NCBI RefSeq assembly: GCF_000004195.4
Contig: NC_030680.2
Span: 4,329,437-4,393,436, forward strand
Reading direction: 5' to 3'
DNA: 64,000 nt
Source: Xenopus tropicalis
Taxonomy: Eukaryota > Chordata > Amphibia > Anura > Pipidae
In this document: positions 35,143 through 45,982 of the stretch, in pieces
Layout: each line of letters opens with the position of its first letter
How positions within the stretch are numbered: position 1 is the first letter of the stretch
Translations under genes and position numbers: made by a program
The notes under the pieces: model-generated
Told to the model about the DNA's origin: nothing
What the model saw: the letters and a program-made list of their open reading frames with translations, nothing else
Databases searched by the model: none

Positions 35143-36056
35143 CACAGACAGTCACTATTTATTGGGCTGGGGGGGCTGTTTGGGCCTCTGGGTACTGGGA
35201 ATGCCAGGGGGGCTGTAAGGTGCCACAGACAGTCACTATTTATTGGGCTGGGGGGGCTGTTTGTGCCTCTAGGTACTGGGAATGCCAGGGGGGCTGTAAG
35301 GTGCCACAGACAGTCACTATTTATTGGGCTGGGGGGGCTGTTTGGGCCTCTGGGTACTGGGAATGCCAGGGGGGCTGTAAGGTGCCACAGACAGTCACTA
35401 TTTATTGGGCTGGGAGGGGGCTGTTTGTGCCTCTGGGTACTGGGAATGCCAGGGGGGCTGTAAGGTGCCACAGACAGTCACTATTTATTGGGCTGGGGGG
35501 GCTGTTTGGGCCTCTGGGTACTGGGAATGCCAGGGGGGCTGTAAGGTGCCACAGACAGTCACTATTTATTGGGCTGGGGGGGGGCTGTTTGTGCCTGTGG
35601 GTACTGGGAATGCCAGGGGGGCTGTAAGGTGCCACAGACAGTCACTATTTATTGGGCTGGGGGGGGGCTGTTTGTGCCTGTGGGTACTGGGAATGCCAGG
35701 GGGGCTGTAAGGTGCCACAGACAGTCACTATTTATTGGGCTGGGGGGGCTGTTTATGCCTCTGGGTACTGGGAATGCCAGGGGGGCTGTAAGGTGCCACA
35801 GACAGTCACTATTTATTGGGCTGGGGGGGCTGTTTGGGCCTCTGGGTACTGGGAATGCCAGGGGGGCTGTAAGGTGCCACAGACAGTCACTATTTATTGG
35901 GCTGGGTGGGGGGCTGTTTGTACCTCTGGGTACTGGGAATGCCAGGGGGGCTGTAAGGTGCCACAGACAGTCACTATTTATTGGGCTGGGGGGGCTGTTT
36001 GGGCCTCTGGGTACTGGGAATGCCAGGGGTCTAGTTTGAATGCCAGTCCGGGCCTG
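35143..36056. mobile_element. CAGGCC-ended element with internal 81-bp array, copy 2 (left end missing)
   Basis: About 11 units of the 81-bp repeat also seen at 25945-26890, ending in GAATGCCAGTCCGGGCCTG, the inverted form of the left terminus of copy 1. It starts abruptly inside a unit at CCACAGACAGTCACTATTTA, so the left terminus was lost. Confidence 0.75.
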
Positions 36057-36914
36057 GTTATAATATAGTGATGATTTCATGGCCATACACGGGCAGATTT
36101 CAGCTGCTGATTCCAGTCTTTTAGACCAATATGACAGCTTGTCTGCCCATGTATGGGCACCCCTAAAATTGGCCGGATCTCAATTGGGCAGATTTGATTT
36201 TCCATCGGATTGGGGGCCACATTGGACCCCAGCTGATAATCAGTCCCATGTGGCCTCAGCCTATAAATGCAGGGGAATGGCCAGACCTGGTTGGGTGCGG
36301 GTTGGGAGGGGGCAGGTTAGTGCCGGGTGTTGGTTGGGAAAAGGCCAACCGGTGCATCACTGAGCTCTATAGCCGCTAATTACTGCAGTGAGTTACCTTA
36401 TATTAAGCTAAATATGGTAAATGACACGGTTCAACCTAGTGAAATATGAGCATCAGCAGTTTTGGTAGCAGAGTTTTATTGGAAGGAAGTTGGTGAGATG
36501 CCAGCGCCGCCGCCGTCTGTATTCCCCTCATACGCCTGGCACTCTCTCCCACTGTGTATCCCTCAGCCACTGCCATGGGGCTCTATGGCAGCTCCCACCT
36601 ATACATACTGGTACGGACCCCCATGTGGGGCAGTAAATGAGCACAGACTGAGCCACAGGGTTTATCTCTAGTAACGCTGCTTTGTGGTTGGTGCTGGGGC
36701 TGAAGCCATGGGGCCCTTACCAGAAATCACAGTGTCGCGGCAGGATGTGCTTGTGTCGCGTGACAAGTGCTCCCCTAATTCTGTTTCCTATTGACGCTCA
36801 GACAAAACCACAATTAATTTGAGTTACAGACTGAATTCCCCTATGCCCTATTGCTGACTGAACACTATTACCTAAATGAGCCCATGGCTGTCGGGGGATT
36901 CTGGGAGTTGTAGT
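36057..36914. other. Unique spacer
   Basis: No recognised exon. 36280-36350 is GGGT-rich, like the degenerate repeats near 900 and 3300. Confidence 0.3.
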
Positions 36915-37245
36915 TGAAAGGGCTGGTTCACCTTCAACTTTTAACATATTATAGAATGGCCAATTCTAAACAACTTTTCAATTGGTCTTCATTATCTTTC
37001 CAACTTTCAAAATGGGGGTCACTGACCCCGGCAGCCAAACCCTATTGCTCTGTGAGGCTCCAGTTTTACTGTTATTGTTACTTTTTATTCCTTATCTTTC
37101 TATTCAGCCCCTCTCCCATTCTCTCTCTCGAACCACTCCCTGGTTACTAAGGTAATTTGAAGCCTAGCAACCAGACGGCTGCTGAAATACCAAACTGGAG
37201 AGCTGCGAAAGATAAAGTGAAATGATTATAAAACTACCAATAATA
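36915..37245. mobile_element. T2/Kolobok-like MITE copy
   Basis: GGTTCACCTTCAACTTTTAA, ATAGAATGGCCAATTC, GGGGGTCACTGACCCCGGCA, GGTTACTAAGGTAATTTG. The right terminus decays. Confidence 0.7.
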
Positions 37246-37731
37246 AACATTTTATTTTATATACAATGAAACCCACAGTACTACAATATTACACCCCTGG
37301 GGCTGATGCGCTTGGTATGTTCCCGCCAGCCACTCTCAGTCTGATGGTTTTATTTACCCTTTATTTCATGTATCAGAAGAGAAAAGTCAAATAAATAAAC
37401 ACGTCCCTGTGTCCCTCTCTGTCATCTGGTCTGACTGCCGCCAAGTAGTGGCTTTCTACTTACCCTGTACCTTACTGGGCAGTTGCCATGGAAACAAGTG
37501 AAAGAAACTCAATGTAGAACACACAGGAATAACAAACAGATAATGGGGTGTAAATGAATAGTATCGGAGTAAGTGGCAGTGACAAGGCTACAGCCTTTAT
37601 ATCCAACTGCAGGAATCCCCACGGTAATTCCCACTCATTGTATCAACTCTACTGCTGCCCAACTGCAACTCCCATCGGCTTTTGGTGGGATTCACTCATT
37701 TTAAAGCTACTAAACCACAAATTGGGTGTAA
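37246..37731. other. Unique spacer with an RFX X-box-like site
   Basis: GTTGCCATGGAAAC at 37482-37495 is a near-consensus RFX X-box. Nothing else recognisable. Confidence 0.35.
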
Positions 37732-38358
37732 TGGAGGGCCACAGGTTGGCTGTATTTCTACTGGAGGGCCACAGGTTGGCTGTATTTCTACTGGAGGGCC
37801 ACAGGTTGCCTGTATTCCTACTGGAGGGCCACAGGTTGGCTGTATTTCTACTGGAGGGCCACAGGTTGGCTGTATTTCTACTGGAGGGCCACAGGTTGCC
37901 TGTATTCCTACTGGAGGGCCACAGGTTGGCTGTATTTCTACTGGAGGGCCACAGATTGGCTGTATTTCTACTGGAGGGCCACAGGTTGCCTGTATTTCTA
38001 CTGGAGGGCCACAGGTTGCCTGTATTTCTACTGGAGGGCCACAGGTTGCCTGTATTTCTACTGGAGGGCCACAGGTTGCCTGTATTTCTACTGGAGGGCC
38101 ACAGGTTGCCTGTATTTCTACTGGAGGGCCACAGGTTGGCTGTATTTCTACTGGAGGGCCACAGGTTGGCTGTATTTCTACTGGAGGGCCACAGGTTGGC
38201 TGTATTTCTACTGGAGGGCCACAGGTTGGCTGTATTTCTACTGGAGGGCCACAGGTTGCCTGTATTTCTACTGGAGGGCCACAGGTTGCCTGTATTTCTA
38301 CTGGAGGGCCACAGGTTGGCTGTATTTCTACTGGAGGGCCACAGATTGGGTTTATTTC
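37732..38358. repeat. 30-bp minisatellite, highly regular
   Basis: About 21 units of exactly 30 bp (GGAGGGCCACAGGTTGGCTG + TATTTCTACT). GGTTGG/GGTTGC is the main variant and forms blocks. Confidence 0.97.
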
Positions 38359-38814
38359 CCCCTCAGATGGGACTCCCTTTTCTCTCATTCTGGCCCTCAC
38401 TTATTACCCATAAGCCTGTGTGACCCTACAAGTGTGTCTCTATCATTTGTTCTCCCACTGGAACCCATTAACTGGTTCTGTTTCCAATAGAGGCTCTGAT
38501 ATTGGGCATGTGGGGCAGATGTGCTGCCTTTTGCTGCTGCTATTTCTGCCCCTGTGGCTTCTGATTGGTGCAAGGGCAGATATTCTCTCAAATGCATAGG
38601 GATTGGTATCCTGACCCTGTTGTCTGTACCCCCCCCCCCCTTGTTTCTGTGTCCCCCCCCATATGGTGCTGTTTGTGTTCAGTGCTGTAGGGAAGGGAGG
38701 CAACACTGTCATTCCTTATGTACCGCAACTCTCAACTTGCCTGTGCCTCCTACTCACTGTATGTGCTGCCAGCGCTGGCACTGTACTGGCACGGCTATGG
38801 CACAGCATCCAGCA
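38359..38814. other. Unique spacer
   Basis: C12 near 38630; no exon recognised. Confidence 0.3.
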
Positions 38815-39930
38815 CTATAGCGGGGTGACTGTTACCCCAATGTTTCTATATATCTGTAACCTTGTTATGGGCTAAGGGGGCCCAGCCTGAAGGCCAGTTA
38901 GGGGGGGATTTGGGGTGAGTGCTTATTTGTGCCCTGGGTACCCCTGGAACTATAGCGGGGTGACTGTTACCCCAATGTTTCTATATATCTGTAACCTTGT
39001 TATGGGCTAAGGGGGCCCAGCCTGAAGGCCAGTTAGGGGGGGATTTGGGGTGAGTGCTTATTTGTGCCCTGGGTACCCCTGGAACTATAGCAGGGTGACT
39101 GTTACCCCAATGTTTCTATATATCTGTAACCTTGTTATGGGCTAAGGGGGCCCAGCCTGAAGGCCAGTTAGGGGGGATTTGGGGTGAGTGCTTATTTGTG
39201 CCCTGGGTACCCCTGGAACTATAGCAGGGTGACTGTTACCCCAATGTTTCTATATATCTGTAACCTTGTTATGGGCTAAGGGGGCCCAGCCTGAAGGCCA
39301 GTTAGGGGGGATTTGGGGTGAGTGCTTATTTGTACCCTGGGTACCCCTGGAACTATAGCGGGGTGACTGTTACCCCAATGTTTCTATATATCTGTAACCT
39401 TGTTATGGGCTAAGGGGGCCCAGCCTGAAGGCCAGTTAGGGGGAGATTTGGGGTGAGTGCTTGTGCCCTGGGTACCCCTGGAACTATAGCGGGGTGACTG
39501 TTACCCCAATGTTTCTATATATCTGTAACCTTGTTATGGGCTAAGGGGGCCCAGCCTGAAGGCCAGTTAGGGGGGGATTTGGGGTGAGTGCTTATTTGTG
39601 CCCTGGGTACCCCTGGAACTATAGCGGGGTGACTGTTACCCCAATGTTTCTATATATCTGTAACCTTGTTATGGGCTAAGGGGGCCCAGCCTGAAGGCCA
39701 GTTAGGGGGGGATTTGGGGTGAGTGCTTATTTGTGCCCTGGGTACCCCTGGAACTATAGCGGGGTGACTGTTACCCCAATGTTTCTATATATCTGTAACC
39801 TTGTTATGGGCTAAGGGGGCCCAGCCTGAAGGCCAGTTAGGGGGGGATTTGGGGTGAGTGCTTATTTGTGCCCTGGGTACCCCTGGAACTATAGCAGGGT
39901 GACTGTTACCCCAATGTTTCTATATATAAC
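38815..39930. repeat. 135-bp minisatellite
   Basis: About 8.2 copies with a 135-bp period (CTATAGCGGGGTGACTGTTA ... GTGCCCTGGGTACCCCTGGA). One unit lacks TTATTT. The last, partial unit ends in TATATATAAC next to the candidate nav2 promoter. Confidence 0.95.
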
Positions 39931-40430
39931 CAGTCAGTGCTGGTTCCCCCCCCCCCCAGCCGGCAGTTGGGACACAGCTCATTTTCCTGCCCAGCTGATG
40001 TTTTTACTTGAATGTGTTCTGTGAAATGATTCAGTCGGGTTCCGGTTTCCCGGCAGCTCTGGGCTGGGGTTCAGGCTGCTTTTCCCTAGTACGGTGAGAG
40101 CCGACTGACAGGGGAACCATACAGACCACTCCTTTTTTGCAGAGATATTTTGAGTCTCATTTGAGGCCGGCCAGCCAATCAGAGAGCCAGGCTGCTCTGT
40201 GCTGTCAAAATGCAAAGTGTCTCGCACACACACGAGAGGCTCAGCATGAGAGGCACCGGAGGAGACTGTCACTAATTTGTACCACAAGCCGACAGGTAGG
40301 GAACAGCCCCGAGCCCCCCCACCCCGGGGCAGTGGGACGGTGGCACCGTGTTGCTATTCCTCCCTCTCTTCTGAATGCACCGAGAGTGGAGCATTTGCAT
40401 TTTCTCTGGATGCGACGGCAGCAGCATTGC
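39931..40430 (+). promoter_or_regulatory. nav2: Candidate nav2 promoter and first leader segment
   Basis: This is unique sequence between a 135-bp array and the 42-bp array. A CCAAT box in good context (AGCCAATCAGAGAG) lies at 40173-40186, and a TATATATAAC string, derived from the last unit of the 135-bp array, lies at 39921-39930. A strong splice-donor-like sequence, GACAG|GTAGGG, has its GT at 40296. A transcript starting near 40200-40290 could splice from this donor into an acceptor in the array at 40431-40775. No transcription start can be proved from sequence alone. Confidence 0.35.
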
Positions 40431-40775
40431 ACCACTAACTGCCATCTACTGGGCTGGCTTCTCTCTATAGCAAATACTAACTGCCATCTACAGGGCTGGC
40501 TTCTCTCTATAGCAAATACTAACTGCCATCTACAGGGCTGGCTTCTCTCTATAGCAAATACTAACTGCCATGCCTATGGGGCTGTCTCTTCTCTAAAGCA
40601 AATACTAACTGCCATCTACGGGGCTGGCTTCTCTCTATAGCAAATACTAACTGCCATCTACAGGGCTGGCTTCTCCCTATAGCAAATAGTAACTGCCATG
40701 CCTACGGGGCTGCCTCTTCTCTAAAGCAAATACTAACTGCCATGCCTACGGGGCTGTCTCTTCTCTAAAGCAAAC
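40431..40775 (+). repeat. 42-bp minisatellite of splice-acceptor-like units in the nav2 leader region
   Basis: There are about eight units of 42-44 bp with the core CTAACTGCCATCTACAGGG followed by CTGGCTTCTCTCTATAG. Each unit offers a possible branch-point-like CTAAC, then a pyrimidine stretch and a terminal TATAG or AAAG, which is the grammar of a 3' splice site. Two sub-types alternate: one with CATCTACAGGG and one with CATGCCTACGGGG, the latter adding an ATG. The array sits 455 bp upstream of the nav2 ATG. Confidence 0.85.
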
Positions 40776-41230
40776 ATCCAAGGGCATCGGACTCACTCGC
40801 ATCTGCTACATCCCACCCAGGGAACGAGACCGCTAAGCTCGGATCGGGGAGCGGAGGGAGCGATGCTGCAGCAGGTTCCCCCCGTCGGAGATGCAGTGCT
40901 GAGATGACGAAGAGACCGCCGACTGTCTCGCAACAGGGAAATTGAAGGTCTCAGCCCATCCTACTGGAATAAACTGTTGAATGCCCCCAAAATGTGCAGC
41001 CTCTGCCCCCCAATGAGATGTGCCGTTTGGAACATGGAGCGGCCGGTGATGATGATGATGATGATGATAAAGATGGGCTCTCGCTAATGCAGTTGATATT
41101 TGATCAAGCAGCTCTGCAGTCTCCTTGCTTATAATAACCCCCCCCCCGGACCTGTGTGGCCCCTACCCAGAGACCCAGATAAGCTAGTAAGGCTTACACA
41201 CACAGACAGGTCGGAGTACGGTGGAAGAAA
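40776..41230 (+). promoter_or_regulatory. nav2: Putative nav2 5' leader (exonic UTR)
   Basis: Unique, non-repetitive, relatively CpG-containing sequence runs from the end of a 42-bp array to the nav2 start codon. It begins just after a TCTTCTCTAAAG motif that could act as a 3' splice site, and it contains the upstream ORFs listed separately plus a C9 tract near 41140. There is no TATA box in this segment. The assignment as leader rests on position and on the absence of a convincing acceptor close to the ATG. Confidence 0.5.
40863..41134 (+). promoter_or_regulatory. Cluster of five short upstream ORFs in the nav2 leader
   Basis: Within 370 nt of the nav2 start codon there are five complete ATG-to-stop ORFs: 40863-40907 (14 codons), 40904-40945 (13), 40981-41016 (11), 40992-41087 (31) and 41087-41134 (15). 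Codon counts exclude stops. Three neighbouring pairs overlap. The 31-codon ORF contains a run of six consecutive ATG codons made by a GAT/ATG microsatellite, so scanning ribosomes would meet many starts. If this segment is in the mature mRNA, these ORFs should reduce initiation at the main ATG. Whether it is transcribed is inferred from its position directly 5' of the coding exon with no splice acceptor seen close to the ATG. Confidence 0.55.
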
Positions 41231-41485
41231 ATGCCATCCATTCTGGTGGCCTCCAAGATGAAGTCGGGGCTACCCAAACCCATCCACAGCGCCGCCCCCA
41301 TCCTGCACGTCCCGGCCCGGACCATCCCGCAGCCCTGTTACATTAAATTGGGCAACAGGGCGGAAGTGTCCAAGCATGCCTTCCCCAGCCAGACCCCACT
41401 CAAGCCCCAGCCCGCCTACGACTCCTCGGGGGACGGACATCTCATTATGAAGAGCCATTCTACGGAAGGCGGGTTCGATACCCAG
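41231..41485 (+). CDS. nav2: Neuron navigator 2, first coding exon (85 codons, gene continues beyond window)
   Basis: The translation begins MPSILVASKMKSGLPKP and continues with HSAAPILHVP, which matches the N-terminus I know for vertebrate NAV2 (MPAILVASKMKSGLPKP). The exon ends in GFDTQ; in NAV2 the next residues are IYTDW, the start of the calponin-homology domain. NAV2 is a large cytoskeleton-associated protein linked to neurite outgrowth and retinoic-acid response, with an N-terminal CH domain and a C-terminal AAA-type domain. This exon carries only the basic, proline-rich leader before the CH domain. The ATG has A at -3, and an in-frame TAA lies upstream at 41180-41182, so no N-terminal extension is possible on this exon. 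The coding part is exactly 255 nt and ends phase 0 at CAG|GTCAGA (donor GT at 41486). The donor is slightly off consensus at +3. The central part (about residues 45-75) is more diverged than the start. I found no CH-domain exon downstream, so intron 1 probably exceeds 22 kb. Confidence 0.93.
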
Positions 41486-41712
41486 GTCAGAAAAATAATG
41501 AATGGGGCTTGGCTCTGTGTGTTTATATTGGGGGGGGCTCAGAGAATGTGTGGGGGGCACAGAGTGCACGCTGGGTAGGGGCAGGGTTGGGGTTATTTGT
41601 GACCTGTTATATTGTAAGGGGAATCATTGATGGCAGTGCTGTATCCCCTGCACATGGATGGAAAGTAGGGTGCAGTGGTGGGTGCATGGTTGGTAAGGGG
41701 TGCTACTCGGTC

Positions 41713-42232
41713 ACTAAGGGGGTGCATGGTCACTAAAGGGTGCTACCCAGTTACTGAGAGGTGCTACCCAGTTACTGAGAGGTGCTACCCAGTTACTGAG
41801 AGGTGCTACCCAGTTACTAACAGGTGCTACTTGGTCGCTAAGGGGTGCTGCCCGGTCACTAAGGGGTGCTAGCCGGTCACTAAGGGGTGCTAGCCGGTCA
41901 CTAAGGGGTGCTAGCCGGTCACTAAGGGGTGCTAGCCGGTCACTAAGGGGTGCTGCCCGGTCGCTAAGGGGTGCTGCCCGGTCACTAAGGGGTGCTGCCT
42001 GGTCACTAAGGGGTGCTGCCTGGTTACTAAGGGGTGCTAGCCGGTCACTAAGGGGTGCTAGCCGGTCACTAAGGGGTGCTGCCCGGTCGCTAAGGGGTGC
42101 TGCCCGGTCGCTAAGGGGTGCTGCCCGGTCGCTAAGGGGTGCTAGCCGGTCACTAAGGGGTGCTAGCCGGTCACTAAGGGGTGCTACCCGGTCACTAAGG
42201 GGTGCTACCCGGTCACTAAGGGGTGCTTGCCT
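41713..42232. repeat. 21-bp minisatellite in nav2 intron 1
   Basis: About 25 units of 21 bp (GGTGCTAGCCGGTCACTAAG + G), beginning about 230 bp after the exon 1 donor. Left units read CCCAGTTACTGAGA and grade into CCGGTCACTAAGG, a visible divergence gradient. Confidence 0.95.
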
Positions 42233-43959
42233 TATTGCTCTGTAACAATAGTAAATGAGCCCCACGGTCACATGACCCTGCCATTCAAGGCCACATTCTC
42301 CCTGCAGTAGGCCGGGGGCACATAATGACTAAGCTGGTGTGAGCCATTGTGCGGAGCTATTCCTGGAAACAGCCCTGTGGGCATCGGGTGGGCACCCCGC
42401 TCTGCAGCAAATCAGGCCGACGAGCATCTCGTGTTGCATAGAGAGACGGGAAGCGCATTAACGCTCACATTCATCATCTCAATAGAAAGAGCCGCTGGTG
42501 TTTGTGCCCCCCCCCTGCCCAGCACTCAGGCTCCGGTTCAACTACAGCTTCTACGTAGGCAGCCATTTCTATTATTCATTAATGCGAGAACCCCACGTAC
42601 CATGAAGTCGGCTACACGTGGGCAAAAATAGATCTCATTATTCTCTATGGGGCAGGATATATGGATATTGCTCACATAGGAACCTGCAAGAAGGCACATC
42701 CCCCCCGAACCTGTTCTTATATAGAAATCTGTGCCATAAGGGGGGATAGATGAAACAGCCTGTCTGTTTTTCCGTTGCCATGACGACAGCATTCATAGGG
42801 TTTGCAGGGGGCCCAACTGCCCAATTTTCTATCTCGGTTCCTTTCACGAGCCCCCGATAATCGCCTAGAAATCTGGGCTTGTAGCTACGGACGCTGCTTT
42901 GGCTTCTGGGCAACCAGTGAGTGGAGTGCTAGCTCTGTTGGCGAGAATCCCCCGGCGCTGTGAGATGGCACCACGTGGGTCCGACCCAAACACCTAGTTA
43001 TTAGTGATCTCAGTTTGCTATGGGTTAACCATTAAAGGGGAAGTTTGCCTTTATATTAATTTCACTGTTACAGACGGAACTATTTACATTAGGTGGAGCC
43101 AAATTGTTAAAAAACAAGAACTGCTGATATAACAGCCCCCCCCCGTTTCATACCCCCCACACTCGTCCAACCTACAACAGTGCCCCCCTCCAGTTTGTAC
43201 CCCGAAAATGGCAGCTCTGTATGTGGGACTCATTTATTGTGAATATAAGCTTTATTATGGTTATGAGGACTCACTCCATTGGGGCAACTCTGCCTGCCCT
43301 TTACATTCAGGGTAATTGTGACATCACTGCCGTTGCATCACCCTATTATACGAGGCCTATGATGTCACAATTCTACCGTTACAGTGCTGACATCACAGCA
43401 GCTCAATTCTAACAATGGTGTTTGCAGGAGTTTATAATTAATTGGCAATCTGAATTGGATTCAGAGGGGGGGCATTTGCCCCAGCCCTGTTACCCCCCAC
43501 CCCCAAGCCCCATGCTAGTAATTAAATCATGCCCTGGGCTCTGGTACAAGCCGAGATTGTTACCATGGCGACATCTTGTCTTTCCCAAAAGCGAAGTTTC
43601 AAAAAAAATCTCATCACGCGGCCAGAATGTGCAGACTTGGCTGAAAATGCCTTTTCCCACAAAGAGTTAAACAGATATTTGCCCCGGGGGGGAGGTTATT
43701 TGATGTGACGGCAGGAAACAGGGAAAGGGTGGGCAGCATTGGGGGCAATAAGTGATGAGCCAATCCTGTGCATCCTTATACAGCCCCGGGTACTCATCTG
43801 ACTGTGGGGCCCCCCAGTTGCCAATGATACAAGTAGGCAGAGGGCCACTGGGGGGAGGGCAGGGGGTATATTGGCTGGGGTAGGTTTATAGCTCCTCACA
43901 CACACTCACTATTGGTTGGTTTATTTACCCTTGAGCGGCTGCCACATTCCTAAAGCCCC
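42233..43959. other. Unique intronic region with X-box-like sites
   Basis: It contains GTTGCCATGACGAC (42774-42787) and GTTACCATGGCGAC (43559-43572), both RFX X-box-like. 42340-42620 and 43420-43680 are unique islands that could be regulatory. C8-C9 tracts occur near 42510 and 43137. Confidence 0.35.
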
Positions 43960-44062
43960 TTAGTGCCACTTAGATAGTGACTGGCAGGCAGCACCTTAGT
44001 GCCACTTAGATAGTGACTGGCAGGCAGCACCTTAGTGCCACTTAGTGACTGGCAGGCGGCAC
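43960..44062. repeat. 36-bp short tandem repeat
   Basis: Nearly three copies of CTTAGTGCCACTTAGATAGT + GACTGGCAGGCAGCAC; the last has lost GATA. Confidence 0.9.
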
Positions 44063-44224
44063 CTAAGTGCCACATTTATGGGAACACTTGGGCAAACAGA
44101 GCAGGACACAGGGGGTCCCATAACTGGGTGCTATAATCATACACAGGGTAGCGCCACATTTATAATCCTTCCTGTTCCGGGGGCCACACAGTAACTCATT
44201 ACTGGGTCCATTCCTTACCCCCCC

Positions 44225-45108
44225 TTGCCTTACTATACACACTATCCCATAGTTACACTCCCTTTCCCAGATCCCAGCTTGCCTTACTATACACACTATC
44301 CCTGGTTACACCTACTTTCCCAGATCCCAGCTTGCCTTACTATACACACTATCCCATAGTTACATTCCCTTTCCCAGATCCCAGCTTGCCTTACTATACA
44401 CACTATCCCATAGTTACATTCCCTTTCCCAGATCCCAGCTTGCCTTACTATACACACTATCCCTGGTTACACCTACTTTCCCAGATCCCAGCTTGCCTTA
44501 CTATACACACTATCCCATAGTTACATTCCCCTTCCCAGATCCCAGCTTGCCTTACTATACACACTATCCCATAGTTACATTCCCTTTCCCAGATCCCAGC
44601 TTGCCTTACTATACACACTATCCCATAGTTACATTCCCTTTCCCAGATCCCAGCTTGCCTTACTATACACACTATCCCTGGTTACACCTACTTTCCCAGA
44701 TCCCAGCTTGCCTTACTATACACACTATCCCATAGTTACATTCCCCTTCCCAGATCCCAGCTTGCCTTACTATACACACTATCCCTGGTTACACCTACTT
44801 TCCCAGATCCCAGCTTGCCTTACTATACACACTATCCCTGGTTACACCTACTTTCCCAGATCCCAGCTTGCCCTACTATACACACTATCCCATAGTTACA
44901 TTCCCTTTCCCAGATCCCAGCTTGCCTTACTATACACACTATCCCATAGTTACATTCCCTTTCCCAGATCCCAGCTTGCCTTACTATACACACTATCCCA
45001 TAGTTACATTCCCTTTCCCCCGATCCCAGCTTGCCTTACTATACACACTATCCCATAGTTACATTCCCTTTCCCCCGATCCCAGCTTGCCTTACTATACA
45101 CACTGCCC
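44225..45108. repeat. 53/54-bp minisatellite
   Basis: About 16 units: CTTGCCTTACTATACACACT + ATCCCATAGTTACATTCCC + TTTCCCAGATCCCAG (54 bp), alternating irregularly with a 53-bp variant carrying CCCTGGTTACACCTACTTTC. Confidence 0.95.
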
Positions 45109-45172
45109 CGCAGCTCTATTATTATTATTAACATTTATTTATAAAGCGCCAACATATCCCGCAGCGCTGAAT
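45109..45172 (-). mobile_element. L2-like LINE or derived SINE 3' tail fragment
   Basis: TATTATTATTATTAACATTT then ATTTATAAAGCGCCAACATA and CCGCAGCGCTG. In reverse this is the CAGCGCTGCGG ... AATAATAATA tail common in frog and fish LINE/SINE families. The assignment to L2 is from memory. Confidence 0.5.
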
Positions 45173-45982
45173 CCCAACACACACACCATCTTTATGTGTA
45201 ACCATACAACTTGTATGAAACATTTGCCCCCTCTCCCATTCAGCTATAGTGCCGAGCCAGCCATACACAGTGGATGTGCCTGTTTGGTGGCCAAGTCGGC
45301 CAATGGAGACCCATTTCAGCCATATCTCCATCAGACGGGCCCTTTCATGTATTGGTGACTGTATTGGCCCCCAGGTCATTGTATTGTGAAACAGGACTTG
45401 GGTCCCAACTTTTGGGACCCCACCAACACCCCCCGGGGGTGAGTCACGTTCCCACCCGTAAGCTCCGGGGCTCAGTGAGTCACTTGGGCAGTCACATACA
45501 GTGACTTCATACAGCCCCCCCCCCCCCCCATGTGCTTGGTTTAACCAGCAGGGTGCCGGGAGTTGGGCCCTCTGAGCCGGGTTTGTGGGAGTGATATGTA
45601 AGTGGCGCAATGTCCAGCAGATAGGGGTCCGATGGGAATTGCACCTGTGTGTAGGCTGCACGTGGGCTGCTGGGAGTTGTAGTTTTATGTATATATATTT
45701 ATTCTGCTGGAATGAATGATAGTGAATGCAAATCTTGTTGGGAACATTTGTATAGTAATGAGGCTGGGATTAACCCTGTGTGTACTGAGGGGCAGGAGCC
45801 ATAGTGGCACCCACGGCGTCGCTACTGACTCTCCCTCTAGTTACACAAAGCTCTGAGGCTACGGGGGCCCTCCTGTTCCCTGTGACTCAGCCGAGAGGTT
45901 TCATTGCTCCTGCTGGGGGGCCGGCAAAGCACAGGTATTCACTTATAGGCACTTGTACTGCTTGGGGGCCCCATTCACCATC
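45173..45982. other. Unique spacer
   Basis: C15 at 45515-45529. No exon recognised. Confidence 0.3.

Noticed and set aside
37732..38358. CRISPR-like regular 30-bp repeats
   Set aside because: There are no unique spacers between repeats. It is a pure tandem minisatellite in vertebrate DNA.
37554..38423. 289-codon frame with EGHRLAVFLL repeats
   Set aside because: A 30-bp array with unit length a multiple of three. No protein family recognised and both strands are open.
39921..39930. TATATATAAC as the nav2 TATA box
   Set aside because: It is the edge of a 135-bp array unit and lies about 250 bp upstream of the CCAAT box, an unlikely geometry. Not called separately.
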